Shown here in pieces: positions 45,266 through 54,339 of a stretch of DNA of 64,000 nucleotides. Under the pieces are notes generated by a model. It was not told where the DNA came from. It saw only the letters and a program-made list of their open reading frames with translations, and did no database searches. Source of the DNA: Lactobacillus pasteurii DSM 23907 = CRBIP 24.76 (GTDB lineage Bacteria; Bacillota; Bacilli; Lactobacillales; Lactobacillaceae); contig NZ_CAKD01000001.1 in the NCBI RefSeq assembly GCF_000297025.1, positions 98,944-162,943 on the forward strand, given 5' to 3'. Made by a program: the position numbers and the translations under genes. Each line of letters starts with the position of its first letter. Position 1 is the stretch's first letter.

Positions 45266-45661
45266 TTAAGCTTCTTGTAAGGTCTTACCCTTAGCTTCAG
45301 CGATGAATTCTTTGAGTTCATCATCAGTGAAGTAGTCGCCATATTTGTGTTTTGCCTGTGTAAAGATAAAACTATCTTACATTGATGCAGCGATTAGCGC
45401 ATCAATAAAATTCTTCACACCAACCAGCCGTTCTCTTTCTTCGCCATACAAAGTCCAGTCTAATTTGTTCGTTTCGTAACTCACGATGCTCGCCCTCCTG
45501 TCTTGGTTTAGTTCGTTAACTCTATTTTGAGCCCAAATAAATTGCTCATTCAGGCTAACTTTTTGATCATTCATCAGCTTTGCCAGTTCTTTAAGTTCTG
45601 CGCTTTCGCCGGCAAAGTCTCCTTTCGAGTTAATGATAACCTTTGTGGCACCGTCGATCAA
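45266..45661 (-). pseudogene. Rpn-type nuclease, truncated copy with a nonsense codon
   Basis: Matches the C-terminal half of the intact gene at 45714-46628 (GATKVIINSKGDFA, LNEQFIWAQNR, DRRASIVSYE). The frame stops at TAA (45377-45379) but continues in frame as DSFIFTQAKHKYGDYFTDDEL to LQEA and a second stop at 45266-45268. The catalytic N-terminal half is missing. Probably a tandem duplicate in decay. Confidence 0.85.
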
Positions 45662-45713
45662 TTTCGCAGAAATGAGTGCAACAAAAAGACGAGATTGCTC
45701 TCGCCTTTGTTAT

Positions 45714-46628
45714 CTATGCTTCTTGCAAGGGCCTGCCTTTGGCTTCATTCATGAATTGTTTGATCTGTTTATCAGTGAAGTATTTGCCGTATCTCTTTTG
45801 GGCTTGAGTGAAAATCAGCTCATCAGAAAGTCCACTTTCACTAAAACCGATAATCAAGTTGTTTAGACCTTCACATCTTGCTTCGTTGCGACCTTCTTCA
45901 AGACCTTCTTCACGGCCTTTCTTTATGCCTTCTTGTCTGCCATACAATTCACGGTCCATCAGTTTTGCTTCATAACTCACAATATCCGACCTCCTGTCTT
46001 TGTTTAGTTCATCAATTCTGTTTTGTGCCCAAATAAATTGCTCATTCAGGCTAACTTCTTTATCATTCATGAGATTCGCCAGCTCTTTAAGTTCTGCGCT
46101 TTCGCTGGCAAAGTCTCCTTTTGAGTTAATGATAACCTTTGTGGCACCGTCATTCAACTTTAAGTCACTATCTTTGGTATCGACGGTTTTGAAGAAATGC
46201 ACTGCTCGATCATCTTTCTTGCTAAAGGCATCGGATGGATCTTCCGAACAAAGAAAGATGATATAAGTGTCTGGTAATTGAGAATAGTCTTTGCCGACTT
46301 TCAAGATTCCATCTCCATCGATGATCGACTGATAGTAACGCACCCTGCGCCCTAAGTAAGCACTAGCTGTCGTCTGCATCTCGATGTCAAAGATTCGTCC
46401 TCGATCATCAACTACCTTGATGTCTAAGCGAATATCCTTAGCTTCGCGATCATCATTGCCGATGGCATCTTGCTTATGGAATTCAATGATTTTCTTGATG
46501 TTCAAGTCAGGCAATATAATCTGCAAGAGATACAGGCAGAACTCCTGGTTTTCCATCACCCAGCCAAAGATCTTATCCTCAGTGAAAGGATATTTCTTCA
46601 GCGGAACGTATTTTGCTTCATGAGACAT
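45714..46628 (-). CDS. Rpn family recombination-promoting nuclease/putative transposase
   Basis: 304 residues from ATG 46628 (GAGGAAAC upstream). The N-terminal half is a PD-(D/E)xK nuclease domain: DIRLDIKVVDDRGRIFDIEMQ has the Asp and the Glu-x-Gln variant of the third motif, and YYQSIIDGD follows. The C-terminal half is helical and charged, with a KKGREEGLEEGRNEAR repeat. Rpn proteins nick DNA and raise RecA-independent recombination in E. coli; here that is by family. The gene sits at the right border of the accessory island. Confidence 0.85.
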   Translation of the reverse strand: MSHEAKYVPLKKYPFTEDKIFGWVMENQEFCLYLLQIILPDLNIKKIIEFHKQDAIGNDDREAKDIRLDIKVVDDRGRIFDIEMQTTASAYLGRRVRYYQSIIDGDGILKVGKDYSQLPDTYIIFLCSEDPSDAFSKKDDRAVHFFKTVDTKDSDLKLNDGATKVIINSKGDFASESAELKELANLMNDKEVSLNEQFIWAQNRIDELNKDRRSDIVSYEAKLMDRELYGRQEGIKKGREEGLEEGRNEARCEGLNNLIIGFSESGLSDELIFTQAQKRYGKYFTDKQIKQFMNEAKGRPLQEA

Positions 46629-46754
46629 GAAGTTTCCTCGTTTCAAATAGTAGTAGAGGTAAAATTACCCCTCCATTATCTAAATACGTAAAAAATCTCG
46701 ATTTATTTTTTTGATTTTTCTATCTTTACTATTTCTTAAGATTTTGCCGGATGC

Positions 46755-46788
46755 TACAAAAAAGGCGGATCAAATATCCGCCTCAAAT
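46755..46788 (-). terminator. Terminator after the interrupted secreted-protein gene
   Basis: Stem GGCGGATAT/ATATCCGCC-type hairpin with a T run on the minus strand, just past the stop at 46794. Confidence 0.75.
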
Positions 46789-46793
46789 CATTA

Positions 46794-47225
46794 TCAATCT
46801 TGTTTTGCTAGTAGCCACATAGTTCCATCTGCCGTGTAGTATGAACCATCTCTTTTAATGGTGAAGTTAACCGTCAATTTCTTCGTCTTAACAATCAATT
46901 TGCCTTTTTGCTTTGAAACTTCAGCTCTGCCAAGATCAGCCTTTTGCCCTGCCGTCAACATGTTGCCCTTCTCATCGATTGCCTGTCGAAACTGCTTAGC
47001 TGTTGCTGTATCGACCTTAGCAACACTGGTCATAGCAACAAGATACGCTTTATTTTTTTCAAAACGCAAGCTATACTAACCGCCGAGCTTATTATCGGAG
47101 ACGCTTTGCGAAGTTGTTAAGCTTTTTCCGATCAAGTCTGAAGGAACGGTCTGCTTGTTTTGATAGTAGAACACGCCACCAGCAGCGATTAAGATTAATC
47201 CAATCACCGCAATTATCTTTTTCAT
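46794..47225 (-). pseudogene. Small secreted or membrane-anchored protein split by an amber codon
   Basis: ATG at 47225, then KKIIAVIGLILIAAGGVFYY (one membrane helix or signal anchor) and a linker to NKLGG. TAG follows at 47076-47078, and the same frame continues YSLRFEKNKAYLVAMTS to the stop at 46794. Read through, it would be a 142-residue protein with an extracellular domain of about 110 residues ending TADGTMWLLAKQD. The family resembles small YxeA/DUF-type lipobacillus proteins only loosely. A point mutation is the simplest reading. Confidence 0.7.
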
Positions 47226-47321
47226 AATCGATTACCACCTTTCTGTTAGGTACGATTATCTCTTGCTTTTTAAAAAACTTATCATATTTTATTATAATTT
47301 TTATTTTATAAAAATGCAATA

Positions 47322-47348
47322 AAAAAGAGACCTTATCAAGATCTCTGC
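47322..47348 (-). terminator. Terminator after the small membrane protein gene
   Basis: Stem AGAGATCTTG/CAAG(G)TCTCT with a T run (minus strand), overlapping the end of the gene at 47348. Confidence 0.6.
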
Positions 47349-47713
47349 TATTTCTTTCTATCTAATACAAATGGTCCGCTAACTCCTGCAACTAGTCCAT
47401 AGAAAAAGTACAGCGAATAAATATCTGTCTGCTGAGGATATCTAACCCATAAAATTCCCGACATCAAAACCAACAAACCAGCTAGAAAAAGGGTTGAGGA
47501 ATAGTGCATATTCGACATATAGCTAACTGATGCGCCAATAGTTAGCAGTAGCAAAATACTAAATACTACAACAATCAATGGACCCTTTCCTCCAAGATCA
47601 ATATCTAACATTCTTGCACCGGAAAACAGCTGCCAAATCATATAAAATGCCAGGCTTAGGCCCAATACCAACATAATAATTCGAATAATTAAACATATCT
47701 TTTTGGGGATCAT
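47348..47713 (-). CDS. Small integral membrane protein of unknown function
   Basis: 121 residues from ATG 47713 (AGGGAAG at eight bases). Four hydrophobic segments: about 7-28, 42-62, 70-90 and 100-117. It ends in a basic tail (VLDRKK). No motif I recognise. It stands alone with its own terminator. Confidence 0.65.
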   Translation of the reverse strand: MIPKKICLIIRIIMLVLGLSLAFYMIWQLFSGARMLDIDLGGKGPLIVVVFSILLLLTIGASVSYMSNMHYSSTLFLAGLLVLMSGILWVRYPQQTDIYSLYFFYGLVAGVSGPFVLDRKK

Positions 47714-47821
47714 AAACACACTTCCCTATATCTAAATCCTACTTAAATTATAGCCAAATTTATCCAGATTCCCAACAATAACCCACCCCTAATGATGAAT
47801 TTTCTAAGCAAGTCAAATAAT

Positions 47822-47852
47822 AAAAAAGGCCTCTGATTTCTCAGAGGTCTTT
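47822..47852 (-). terminator. Terminator of the purA-purB operon
   Basis: Stem AGACCTCTGA/TCAGAGGCC with a T run on the minus strand, after purB. Confidence 0.8.
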
Positions 47853-47854
47853 GC

Positions 47855-49150
47855 TTAATCTAAGCCGCATTGTTTAAAGATGTCATCGACATAGCGCAAG
47901 TGATAGTGATAGTCGAAAGCATCGTCTAAGTCCTTGTCGGACAAGTAGTTCATCACATCGCTAGCTTCAACTAAACCTCTAAATGAAGTCTGGGTTTGCC
48001 ATGCCTTATTGGCTAATTTTTGAACCATATCATAGGCTTGTTCACGTGACAACCCTGCTTCATCGATCAACTTAAGCAAGAGACGTTGTGAGTAGATCAA
48101 GCCATATGTTCGATCCATGTTCTTGAGCATTGTGTCTGGGAAGACATCAAGGTTAGTCAAGATTCGGTTAAAGCGGTTAAGCATGTAATCAATGCCAATG
48201 GTGCTATCTGGCAAAATGATTCGTTCAGCACTTGAGTGAGAAATGTCGCGTTCGTGCCACAAACTTACATCTTCTAAAGCTGTAACTACTTGTCCGCGTA
48301 GCACTCTAGCCATTCCACAAAGATTTTCTGAGCCAATTGGATTGTGCTTGTGAGGCATGGCAGATGAGCCTTTTTGACCGGCTCTAAAGTGTTCTTCAAC
48401 TTCATGAATTTCGCTTCTTTGCAAGCCGCGAATTTCAGTTGCCCAGTTTTCGATACTGGTAGCGATCAAGGCAATGGTTGAAATGTATTCTGCATGCAAG
48501 TCTCTAGGCAAAACTTGACTGGTAATTGGCTGCTTGGTTAAGCCAAGTTGCTTCATTACGCTATCTTCAATTTGTGGTGGAACGTTGGCATAAGTACCAA
48601 CTGCTCCTGAAATCTTGCCTGATTCTGCACCTTTAGCAGCATGTTCAAAGCGTTCAATGTCACGGTTAATTTCAGCATACCAGCGCGCCAACTTCAAACC
48701 AAAAGTTGTTGGTTCTGCTTGTACGCCGTGGGTTCTACCCATCTCTACCGTGTACTTGAATTCTTTAGCACGCTTAGCAATTGTTTCCTTTAAGGCTAAT
48801 AAATCTTGGCGAATCAATTCGTCGGCTTGCTTTAATAAGTATCCTTGGGCAGTGTCGACAACATCAGTTGAAGTCAGGCCAAAGTGAACCCACTTCTTTT
48901 CTTCTCCTAAGCTTTCAGAAACAGTTCTGGTAAAAGCTACCACGTCATGGTGAGTAATTGCTTCTAATTCAGCAACTCGCTCAGGCGTAAAGCTTGCGTT
49001 TTCAGCGATCTTCTTAGCATCTTCAACTGGCACTTCACCCATTTCTGCCCAGGCATTAGTAGCAGCAATCTCTACCTTAAGCCAAGCAGCGTAGCGGTTT
49101 TCTAGTGACCAGATTTTTCCCATTTCAGGGCGAGTGTAACGTTCTAACAT
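47855..49150 (-). CDS. purB: Adenylosuccinate lyase
   Basis: 431 residues from ATG 49150, one base after the purA stop. Fumarase/aspartase superfamily, with the signature SSAMPHKHNPIGSEN carrying the catalytic Ser and the flexible loop. HHDVVAFTR and RTHGVQAEPTTFG supply the catalytic His residues. It splits SAICAR and adenylosuccinate in purine synthesis. Translationally coupled to purA, so both AMP-forming steps are made together. Confidence 0.97.
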   Translation of the reverse strand: MLERYTRPEMGKIWSLENRYAAWLKVEIAATNAWAEMGEVPVEDAKKIAENASFTPERVAELEAITHHDVVAFTRTVSESLGEEKKWVHFGLTSTDVVDTAQGYLLKQADELIRQDLLALKETIAKRAKEFKYTVEMGRTHGVQAEPTTFGLKLARWYAEINRDIERFEHAAKGAESGKISGAVGTYANVPPQIEDSVMKQLGLTKQPITSQVLPRDLHAEYISTIALIATSIENWATEIRGLQRSEIHEVEEHFRAGQKGSSAMPHKHNPIGSENLCGMARVLRGQVVTALEDVSLWHERDISHSSAERIILPDSTIGIDYMLNRFNRILTNLDVFPDTMLKNMDRTYGLIYSQRLLLKLIDEAGLSREQAYDMVQKLANKAWQTQTSFRGLVEASDVMNYLSDKDLDDAFDYHYHLRYVDDIFKQCGLD

Positions 49151-49151
49151 C

Positions 49152-50441
49152 TTATAATTCCCATGGGTTCTTAAGTACAATGGTTTGTTCGCGGTCTGGA
49201 CCAACAGAAACAGTTACCAATGGTACGCCAACTAATTCAACGATTCTGTTCAAGAACTTCTTAGCATTTTCTGGAAGTTCATCCCAGCTCTTAACTTGGG
49301 TAATATCTTCTTGCCAAGCTGGCAATTCTTCGTAAATTGGGTGGCAGCGGTCAAGTTCCTTCAAGCTTGCTGGGTAGTAGTCGATTTCCTTACCATCTAA
49401 TTCATAAGCAGTAGCAACCTTAACAGTGTCAAAGCCTGAGAAGATGTCCAATAAGTTCAAGCTCAAGCCAGTAATGCCGGCTACGCGCTTAGCGTGACGC
49501 AAAGCAACTGAGTCAAACCAACCAACTCTACGTGGACGGCCAGTTACAGTACCATATTCATGAGCAGTTTCACGGATGCGGTCACCAATTTCATCATGAA
49601 GTTCAGTTGGGAATGGGCCAGCACCTACTCTAGTGGTGTAAGCCTTGCAGACACCGATAACTGTGTTGATGCGGTTAGCACCAACACCAATTCCGGCAGC
49701 AAGTCCACCTGAAATAGTGTTTGATGAGGTTACGAATGGATAAGTACCTTCGTCGATATCAAGCATAATTCCTTGGGCACCTTCGAATAAGACCTTTTCG
49801 CCCTTGTCTAAAGCATCGTTAACCAAAACAGAAGTATCAGTTACGTATGGCTTCATTCTTTGACCATATTCGTAGTACTTGTCAAAAATGTCTTCGAACT
49901 TCAAAGCGGGCTTGCCATAAACCTTAGTAAACAAAGCGTTCTTAGTTTCAAGGTTGGCGCGCAATTTTTCTTCAAAAGTATCCTTTTCTAATAAGTCACA
50001 AACACGGATACCGATTCTTGAAGCCTTGTCCATGTAAGTAGGTCCAATACCGTTCTTAGTAGTACCGATCTTGCCAGCACCCTTAGATTCTTCTTGGTAT
50101 TCATCTTGCAAGATATCGTAAGGCATAATAACGTGCGCACGGTTAGAAATGCGCAACTTACTGATATCGATGCCACTCTTTTCCAAATTATCCAATTCTT
50201 GGAACATAACTTCAGGATTGATCACTACGCCGTTACCAATAACTGCACCTTGATCAGCCGCAAAGATACCTGATGGAATCAAGCGCATCTTGAATTCTTG
50301 ACCATCGATTTCAATTGTATGTCCAGCGTTGTTACCACCGTTAGAACGTACTGCCATAGCAGCTTCTTTACTCAAAAAGTCGGTAATCTTTCCTTTACCT
50401 TCGTCGCCCCATTGGCTTCCTACAACCGCAACTGCTGTCAT
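49152..50441 (-). CDS. purA: Adenylosuccinate synthetase
   Basis: 429 residues from ATG 50441 (TGAGGTG upstream). P-loop [11 protein letters not shown] at the start, NNAGHTI, and [10 protein letters not shown] near residue 300. It makes adenylosuccinate from IMP, Asp and GTP. Promoter on the minus strand: TTGACT (50511-50516), 17 bp, TAGAAT (50488-50493). It shares a control region with the divergent guaC, so IMP flow to AMP and GMP salvage are adjusted together. Confidence 0.97.
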   Translation of the reverse strand: MTAVAVVGSQWGDEGKGKITDFLSKEAAMAVRSNGGNNAGHTIEIDGQEFKMRLIPSGIFAADQGAVIGNGVVINPEVMFQELDNLEKSGIDISKLRISNRAHVIMPYDILQDEYQEESKGAGKIGTTKNGIGPTYMDKASRIGIRVCDLLEKDTFEEKLRANLETKNALFTKVYGKPALKFEDIFDKYYEYGQRMKPYVTDTSVLVNDALDKGEKVLFEGAQGIMLDIDEGTYPFVTSSNTISGGLAAGIGVGANRINTVIGVCKAYTTRVGAGPFPTELHDEIGDRIRETAHEYGTVTGRPRRVGWFDSVALRHAKRVAGITGLSLNLLDIFSGFDTVKVATAYELDGKEIDYYPASLKELDRCHPIYEELPAWQEDITQVKSWDELPENAKKFLNRIVELVGVPLVTVSVGPDREQTIVLKNPWEL

Positions 50442-50487
50442 TATTTTCACCTCATAAAAATTTTTCTCTATCTACATTACCTGTGTA

Positions 50488-50586
50488 ATTCTAGCAATCT
50501 AATAACTAATAGTCAATGAAAATCCGAATTATTTTATTTTTGGAGAAAAATAAAGTTCGTTTTAATAGTTGACTTTTAGAAAAAGT
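50488..50586. promoter_or_regulatory. Divergent purA/guaC promoters with PurBox-like sites
   Basis: purA: TTGACT-17-TAGAAT (minus). guaC: TTGACT near 50569, 17 bp, TATAGT (plus). Between the promoters, ATCCGAATTATT (50522-50533) and inverted AAAGTTCGTTTT (50552-50563) resemble the PurR PurBox pair (CCGAAC-type cores facing each other). Confidence 0.6.
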
Positions 50587-50637
50587 TCACTTATAGTTGA
50601 GTTCGTTCAGAGAAGACTTACCAAAAGGAGTAGAACA

Positions 50638-51630
50638 TTGAGTAATTATTTTAGCATGGAAGCCTTTGATTATGATGATATCCAATTAGTTCCTAGCAAA
50701 GGAATTATTAAAAGTCGGAAAGATGCTGATACTAGTGTTAAATTCGGAAACCGAACATTCAAGATTCCGGTTGTACCTGCTAACATGGAAAGCGTCATTA
50801 ATGAAGATCTAGCTGTTTGGCTAGCAGAAAACGACTACTACTATGTTATGCACCGTTTCCAACCTGAAAAGCGGATCGATTTCATCAAGATGATGCATGA
50901 GAAGGGACTGTTTGCTTCAATCTCAGTTGGAATCAAGGATGATGAATACAAGTTCATCGACCAATTAGTAGAAGAAAACGTGATTCCAGAATATATCACG
51001 ATTGATGTAGCCCACGGCCATTCAGTTTACGTAATCGACATGATTCACTACATTAAAGAAAAATTGCCTGATAGCTTCTTGACTGCTGGAAACATCGCTA
51101 CTCCAGAAGCAGTTCGTGAATTGGAAAATGCTGGTGCCGATGCAACTAAGGTTGGCGTTGGACCTGGCAAGGCCTGCATTACCAAGCTCAAGACTGGTTT
51201 TGGTACTGGCGGATGGCAACTTGCTGCTTTAAGAATGTGTTCAAAAGCTGCCAGCAAGCCACTGATTGCTGACGGCGGTATCAGACATAACGGCGATATC
51301 GCCAAGTCTGTTCGCTTTGGCGCTTCAATGGTCATGATCGGTTCAATGCTTGCCGGACACGAAGAATCACCAGGCAACGTTATCAAGATCGATGGCAAGA
51401 CCTTCAAGCAATACTGGGGTTCTGCATCTGAAGTTCAAAAAGGTGCCTACCGCAATGTTGAAGGAAAGCAAATGCTCGTTCCATATCGCGGATCAATTAA
51501 AGACACTTTGCAAGAAATGCAAGAAGATTTGCAATCATCTGTCTCCTATGCTGGCGGCAAGGATCTTAATGCCATCAAATTAGTCGATTATGTTATTGTC
51601 AAAAATACCATTATGAATGGTGATTACTAA
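50638..51630 (+). CDS. guaC: GMP reductase
   Basis: 330 residues from the TTG at 50638, chosen because AAAAGGAG precedes it at the right distance; ATG 50656 is the next option. IMPDH/GMPR barrel: [12 protein letters not shown] near the start, and the active-site loop [18 protein letters not shown] with the catalytic Cys. There is no CBS domain, which separates it from IMP dehydrogenase. It converts GMP to IMP with NADPH, linking GMP back to the PurA-PurB route encoded on the other strand. Confidence 0.95.
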   Translation: MSNYFSMEAFDYDDIQLVPSKGIIKSRKDADTSVKFGNRTFKIPVVPANMESVINEDLAVWLAENDYYYVMHRFQPEKRIDFIKMMHEKGLFASISVGIKDDEYKFIDQLVEENVIPEYITIDVAHGHSVYVIDMIHYIKEKLPDSFLTAGNIATPEAVRELENAGADATKVGVGPGKACITKLKTGFGTGGWQLAALRMCSKAASKPLIADGGIRHNGDIAKSVRFGASMVMIGSMLAGHEESPGNVIKIDGKTFKQYWGSASEVQKGAYRNVEGKQMLVPYRGSIKDTLQEMQEDLQSSVSYAGGKDLNAIKLVDYVIVKNTIMNGDY

Positions 51631-51811
51631 AAAATGTCCTTTTAGTCTCCAATTCATAGAGAATTTATGGTATATTGGGATGTATCACTATGAACAGCGA
51701 CATTTGTCGCAGATAATTTAGTTTAAATTATTGTTTCATATTGTTTATCTTACTGTTAAATGACGCAATACTTCTAGTATGTTAGCGACATTTTCGGTAA
51801 AATAATTATGG

Positions 51812-51847
51812 TCTAGTACTGTTAGGTAGTCAGTACTAGATCTTTTT
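51812..51847 (+). terminator. Strong terminator upstream of the tRNA genes
   Basis: A 10-bp perfect stem TCTAGTACTG/CAGTACTAGA with a 9-base loop and T-rich tail. It lies 180 bp after guaC. The sequence before it (51660-51810) contains the hairpin GCGACATTTGTCGC (51698-51711) but no frame, so it could be the end of a small RNA. Confidence 0.8.
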
Positions 51848-51913
51848 CTTTTTTAAAAATTTTTCGTGACAAACTGCAAAAATGTGTTATACTATTCTAG
51901 TTGATAAAATTAT

Positions 51914-51987
51914 GCACCCATAGCGCAACTGGATAGAGTGTCTGACTACGAATCAGAAGGTTGAAGGTTCAAATCCTTCTGGGTGCA
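51914..51987 (+). tRNA. tRNA-Arg (anticodon ACG)
   Basis: 74 bases. Acceptor stem GCACCCA/TGGGTGC, T-arm GGTTCAAATCC and anticodon loop CTACGAA with ACG at 51948-51950. CCA is not encoded. Confidence 0.95.
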
Positions 51988-51992
51988 TTCAA

Positions 51993-52066
51993 CGGGAAGT
52001 GGCTCAGCTTGGTAGAGCACCTGGTTTGGGACCAGGGGGTCGCAGGTTCGAATCCTGTCTTCCCGA
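51993..52066 (+). tRNA. tRNA-Pro (anticodon TGG)
   Basis: 74 bases. Acceptor CGGGAAG/CTTCCCG, D-arm GGCTCAGCTTGGTAGAGC, T-arm GGTTCGAATCC and anticodon TGG at 52027-52029. It lies 5 bp after tRNA-Arg, in one transcript. Confidence 0.95.
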
Positions 52067-52071
52067 TATAT

Positions 52072-52106
52072 TGAAGAGCAAGCCTGATGGCTTGCTCTTT
52101 TTTCGT
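52072..52106 (+). terminator. Terminator of the tRNA operon
   Basis: Stem AGAGCAAGCC/GGCTTGCTCT with T6. Confidence 0.9.
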
Positions 52107-52189
52107 TCGATAAAAAATAAAATTTTTTCAAGCAAAATCCTTGCTTTTTTCGTTTTCATAAAATAAAATATAAGCAATAAATTAAAAGG

Positions 52190-52450
52190 CTATGAAAAGA
52201 CGAGTAGATTAGTTAAGTCTTGCAGTGAGCTAGTGCCAGTGAAAAACTAGCAGATCCTGGCTAATCGAAAAACACTTTGAGCATGCTAGCTGAACCATTT
52301 AGATGTAGTAAGCGAGGCCGTCGTCGGTACGTTATCACGCCGAAATGCATAATTGTGCATTATGAGTTGGTCTTTAATCAAGACAATTTGGGTGGTACCG
52401 CGGAAAAAGCCTTTCGTCCCGATCATACTTGGGGATGAAGGGCTTTTTCT
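52190..52450 (+). promoter_or_regulatory. T-box leader (asparagine) upstream of asnA
   Basis: A 260-bp leader with the T-box motif GGTGGTACCGCGG (52391-52403) and a terminator stem AAAAGCC...GGGCTTTTT (52404-52447). The upstream stem I region contains CTGAACCATT (52290-52299), offering AAC (Asn) as specifier codon. Uncharged tRNA-Asn would favour read-through into asnA. This explains most of the 417-bp gap before asnA. Confidence 0.88.
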
Positions 52451-52483
52451 TCACCTTGAATTTTCTAGAGAGAGGTTTTAAAT

Positions 52484-53494
52484 ATGCCATTACTTTTACC
52501 AACAGATTACCATCCTAGTTTATCAGTTAGAGATACGGAAGCAGCAATTGTTTTCATTCGCGAAAACTTCCAAGCAATTTTATCAGAAAAGCTAAACTTG
52601 CAAAGAATGTCTGCTCCAATGTTCGTTGAAAAAGATACTGGATTAAACGACAACCTTAACGGAATCGAACGTCCAGTTGATTTCGACATGTTGGCAAATC
52701 CTGGACATACCATTGAAGTCGTTCACTCTTTAGCAAAATGGAAGAGATTGGCTCTTAAGCAATACGGATTTGGAATGCATGAGGGTTTATATACCAACAT
52801 GAATGCTATCAGACGCGATGAAGAATTAGACAATTTCCACTCGATCTACGTTGACCAATGGGACTGGGAAAAGATCATCAGCAAGGAAGAAAGAACAACC
52901 GATACTTTGGAAATTACCGTTGATCAAATTTTCTCAGCTATTAAGGCCATCGAACACGAAGTAGCTGTTCGCTATCCTGGATCAGTTTATCATTTACCTG
53001 ATCATGTCTGCTTCGTAACAACTCAAGAGCTTGAAGATCGCTGGCCTGATCTAACTCCAGATGAGCGCGAAGTTGAAATTACCAAGCGCGAAAAGGCGGT
53101 CTTCTTGATGAAGATTGGTGACAAATTGCAAAGAAGCGGCAAGCCACATGACGGCCGTGCCCCAGACTACGATGATTGGCAATTGAACGGCGATCTTTTA
53201 TTCTGGTATGAACCTTTGCAAACTAGAATCGAAATTTCCTCAATGGGTATTAGAGTTAGCGAAGAAAGCCTCAAGGAACAACTTAAGAAGGCTCATTGCG
53301 AAGATCGCGCAGAATTGCCATTCCACAAGATGCTTTTGGCTGGAGAATTGCCTTACACAATCGGTGGCGGAATCGGCCAATCTCGTCTATGTATGTTACT
53401 ACTCGGCAAGGCCCACATTGGTGAAGTTCAAGCCAGCGTCTGGCCTGAAGATTTAACCAAGAAGTGTGAAGCAGCCGGTATTGAATTCTTATAA
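52484..53494 (+). CDS. asnA: Aspartate-ammonia ligase
   Basis: 336 residues, the normal AsnA length. Class II aminoacyl-tRNA-synthetase-like fold: [55 protein letters not shown] (split here as the final ATP/Asp-binding block). It makes asparagine from aspartate, ammonia and ATP. AGAGAGG precedes the ATG. Controlled by the T-box leader at 52190-52450. Confidence 0.97.
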   Translation: MPLLLPTDYHPSLSVRDTEAAIVFIRENFQAILSEKLNLQRMSAPMFVEKDTGLNDNLNGIERPVDFDMLANPGHTIEVVHSLAKWKRLALKQYGFGMHEGLYTNMNAIRRDEELDNFHSIYVDQWDWEKIISKEERTTDTLEITVDQIFSAIKAIEHEVAVRYPGSVYHLPDHVCFVTTQELEDRWPDLTPDEREVEITKREKAVFLMKIGDKLQRSGKPHDGRAPDYDDWQLNGDLLFWYEPLQTRIEISSMGIRVSEESLKEQLKKAHCEDRAELPFHKMLLAGELPYTIGGGIGQSRLCMLLLGKAHIGEVQASVWPEDLTKKCEAAGIEFL

Positions 53495-53501
53495 TAAAAC
53501 A

Positions 53502-53534
53502 AAAGCGTCGCAGCTGTGCTGCGACGCTTTTTTG
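53502..53534. terminator. Bidirectional terminator
   Basis: Stem AAGCGTCGCAGC/GCTGCGACGCTT with T run, between asnA and the convergent gene ending at 53540. Confidence 0.9.
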
Positions 53535-53539
53535 CGTTC

Positions 53540-54268
53540 TTATTTAGCCTTATTGATAAGCCATTTAAAAATATTATTCATAAAAGCAACCTTCTTGTTA
53601 CGATGCATCATTTCTGGGTGCCATTGAATACCAATGACGGTCCCTTGCTTATTTTCTAAAGCTTCAACTACACCATCAGATGCCTTGCCCACGACCTTTA
53701 AGTCAGGAGCTGGCTCGTGGACGATTTGATGGTGGAAAGAATTAACCATGAAGTCAGTCTTGCCTAAAACTTCTGCTAGCTTGCTGCCTGCCTCTAAATT
53801 CATCTTATGCGTTGGCAAGTCTGGCGTATGGTCTTGCGAATGCTTAAGCGTTAATTCCTTGCGATATGATAAATCTTGGTAAAGACTGCCACCATGGGCC
53901 ACATTGATAATTTGAAAGCCACGGCAAACTCCAAGAACTGGGATGCCCTTTTCTTCGGCTAGCTTTAAGAGCAGCATATCAAAGTGGTCCCTTTCAGGCC
54001 AAGTCTTGCCTAACTTTTGCAATGGTTCTTCGCCATACAAATGAGGATCAACATCATGACCTCCAGACAAGATCAATCCTTGCACCTGGTCTAGTTGGGC
54101 AGCAATTACTTCATCATCTTCAGTAAAAGGAATAATTAATGGTATGCCGCCATTTTGAACAACTGAATCAACATAGTCTTCATTGACATAGCTGCGACGG
54201 TAGCCTGGGAAAATTCCACCATCGTCAATAATTTCAGAACCAGATATTCCGATAATTGGTTTAGTCAT
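53540..54268 (-). CDS. Gamma-glutamyl-gamma-aminobutyrate hydrolase family (class I amidotransferase)
   Basis: 242 residues. PuuD-type amidotransferase: GLILSGGHDVDPHLYGEEP, nucleophile Cys in VLGVCRGFQIINV, and catalytic His/Glu in GIQWHPEMM. The family cleaves gamma-glutamyl amides; the exact substrate here is unknown. AAAGGGG precedes the ATG. It is followed on the same strand by nothing until the asnA terminator, and preceded by an amino-acid permease, so a link to amino-acid use is plausible. Confidence 0.85.
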   Translation of the reverse strand: MTKPIIGISGSEIIDDGGIFPGYRRSYVNEDYVDSVVQNGGIPLIIPFTEDDEVIAAQLDQVQGLILSGGHDVDPHLYGEEPLQKLGKTWPERDHFDMLLLKLAEEKGIPVLGVCRGFQIINVAHGGSLYQDLSYRKELTLKHSQDHTPDLPTHKMNLEAGSKLAEVLGKTDFMVNSFHHQIVHEPAPDLKVVGKASDGVVEALENKQGTVIGIQWHPEMMHRNKKVAFMNNIFKWLINKAK

Positions 54269-54339
54269 AACAAGACCCCTTTCAATTTGTACTTACTTTT
54301 TATAGGTATAATTGTAGAAAATATTCCCCCTGCTGTCCA

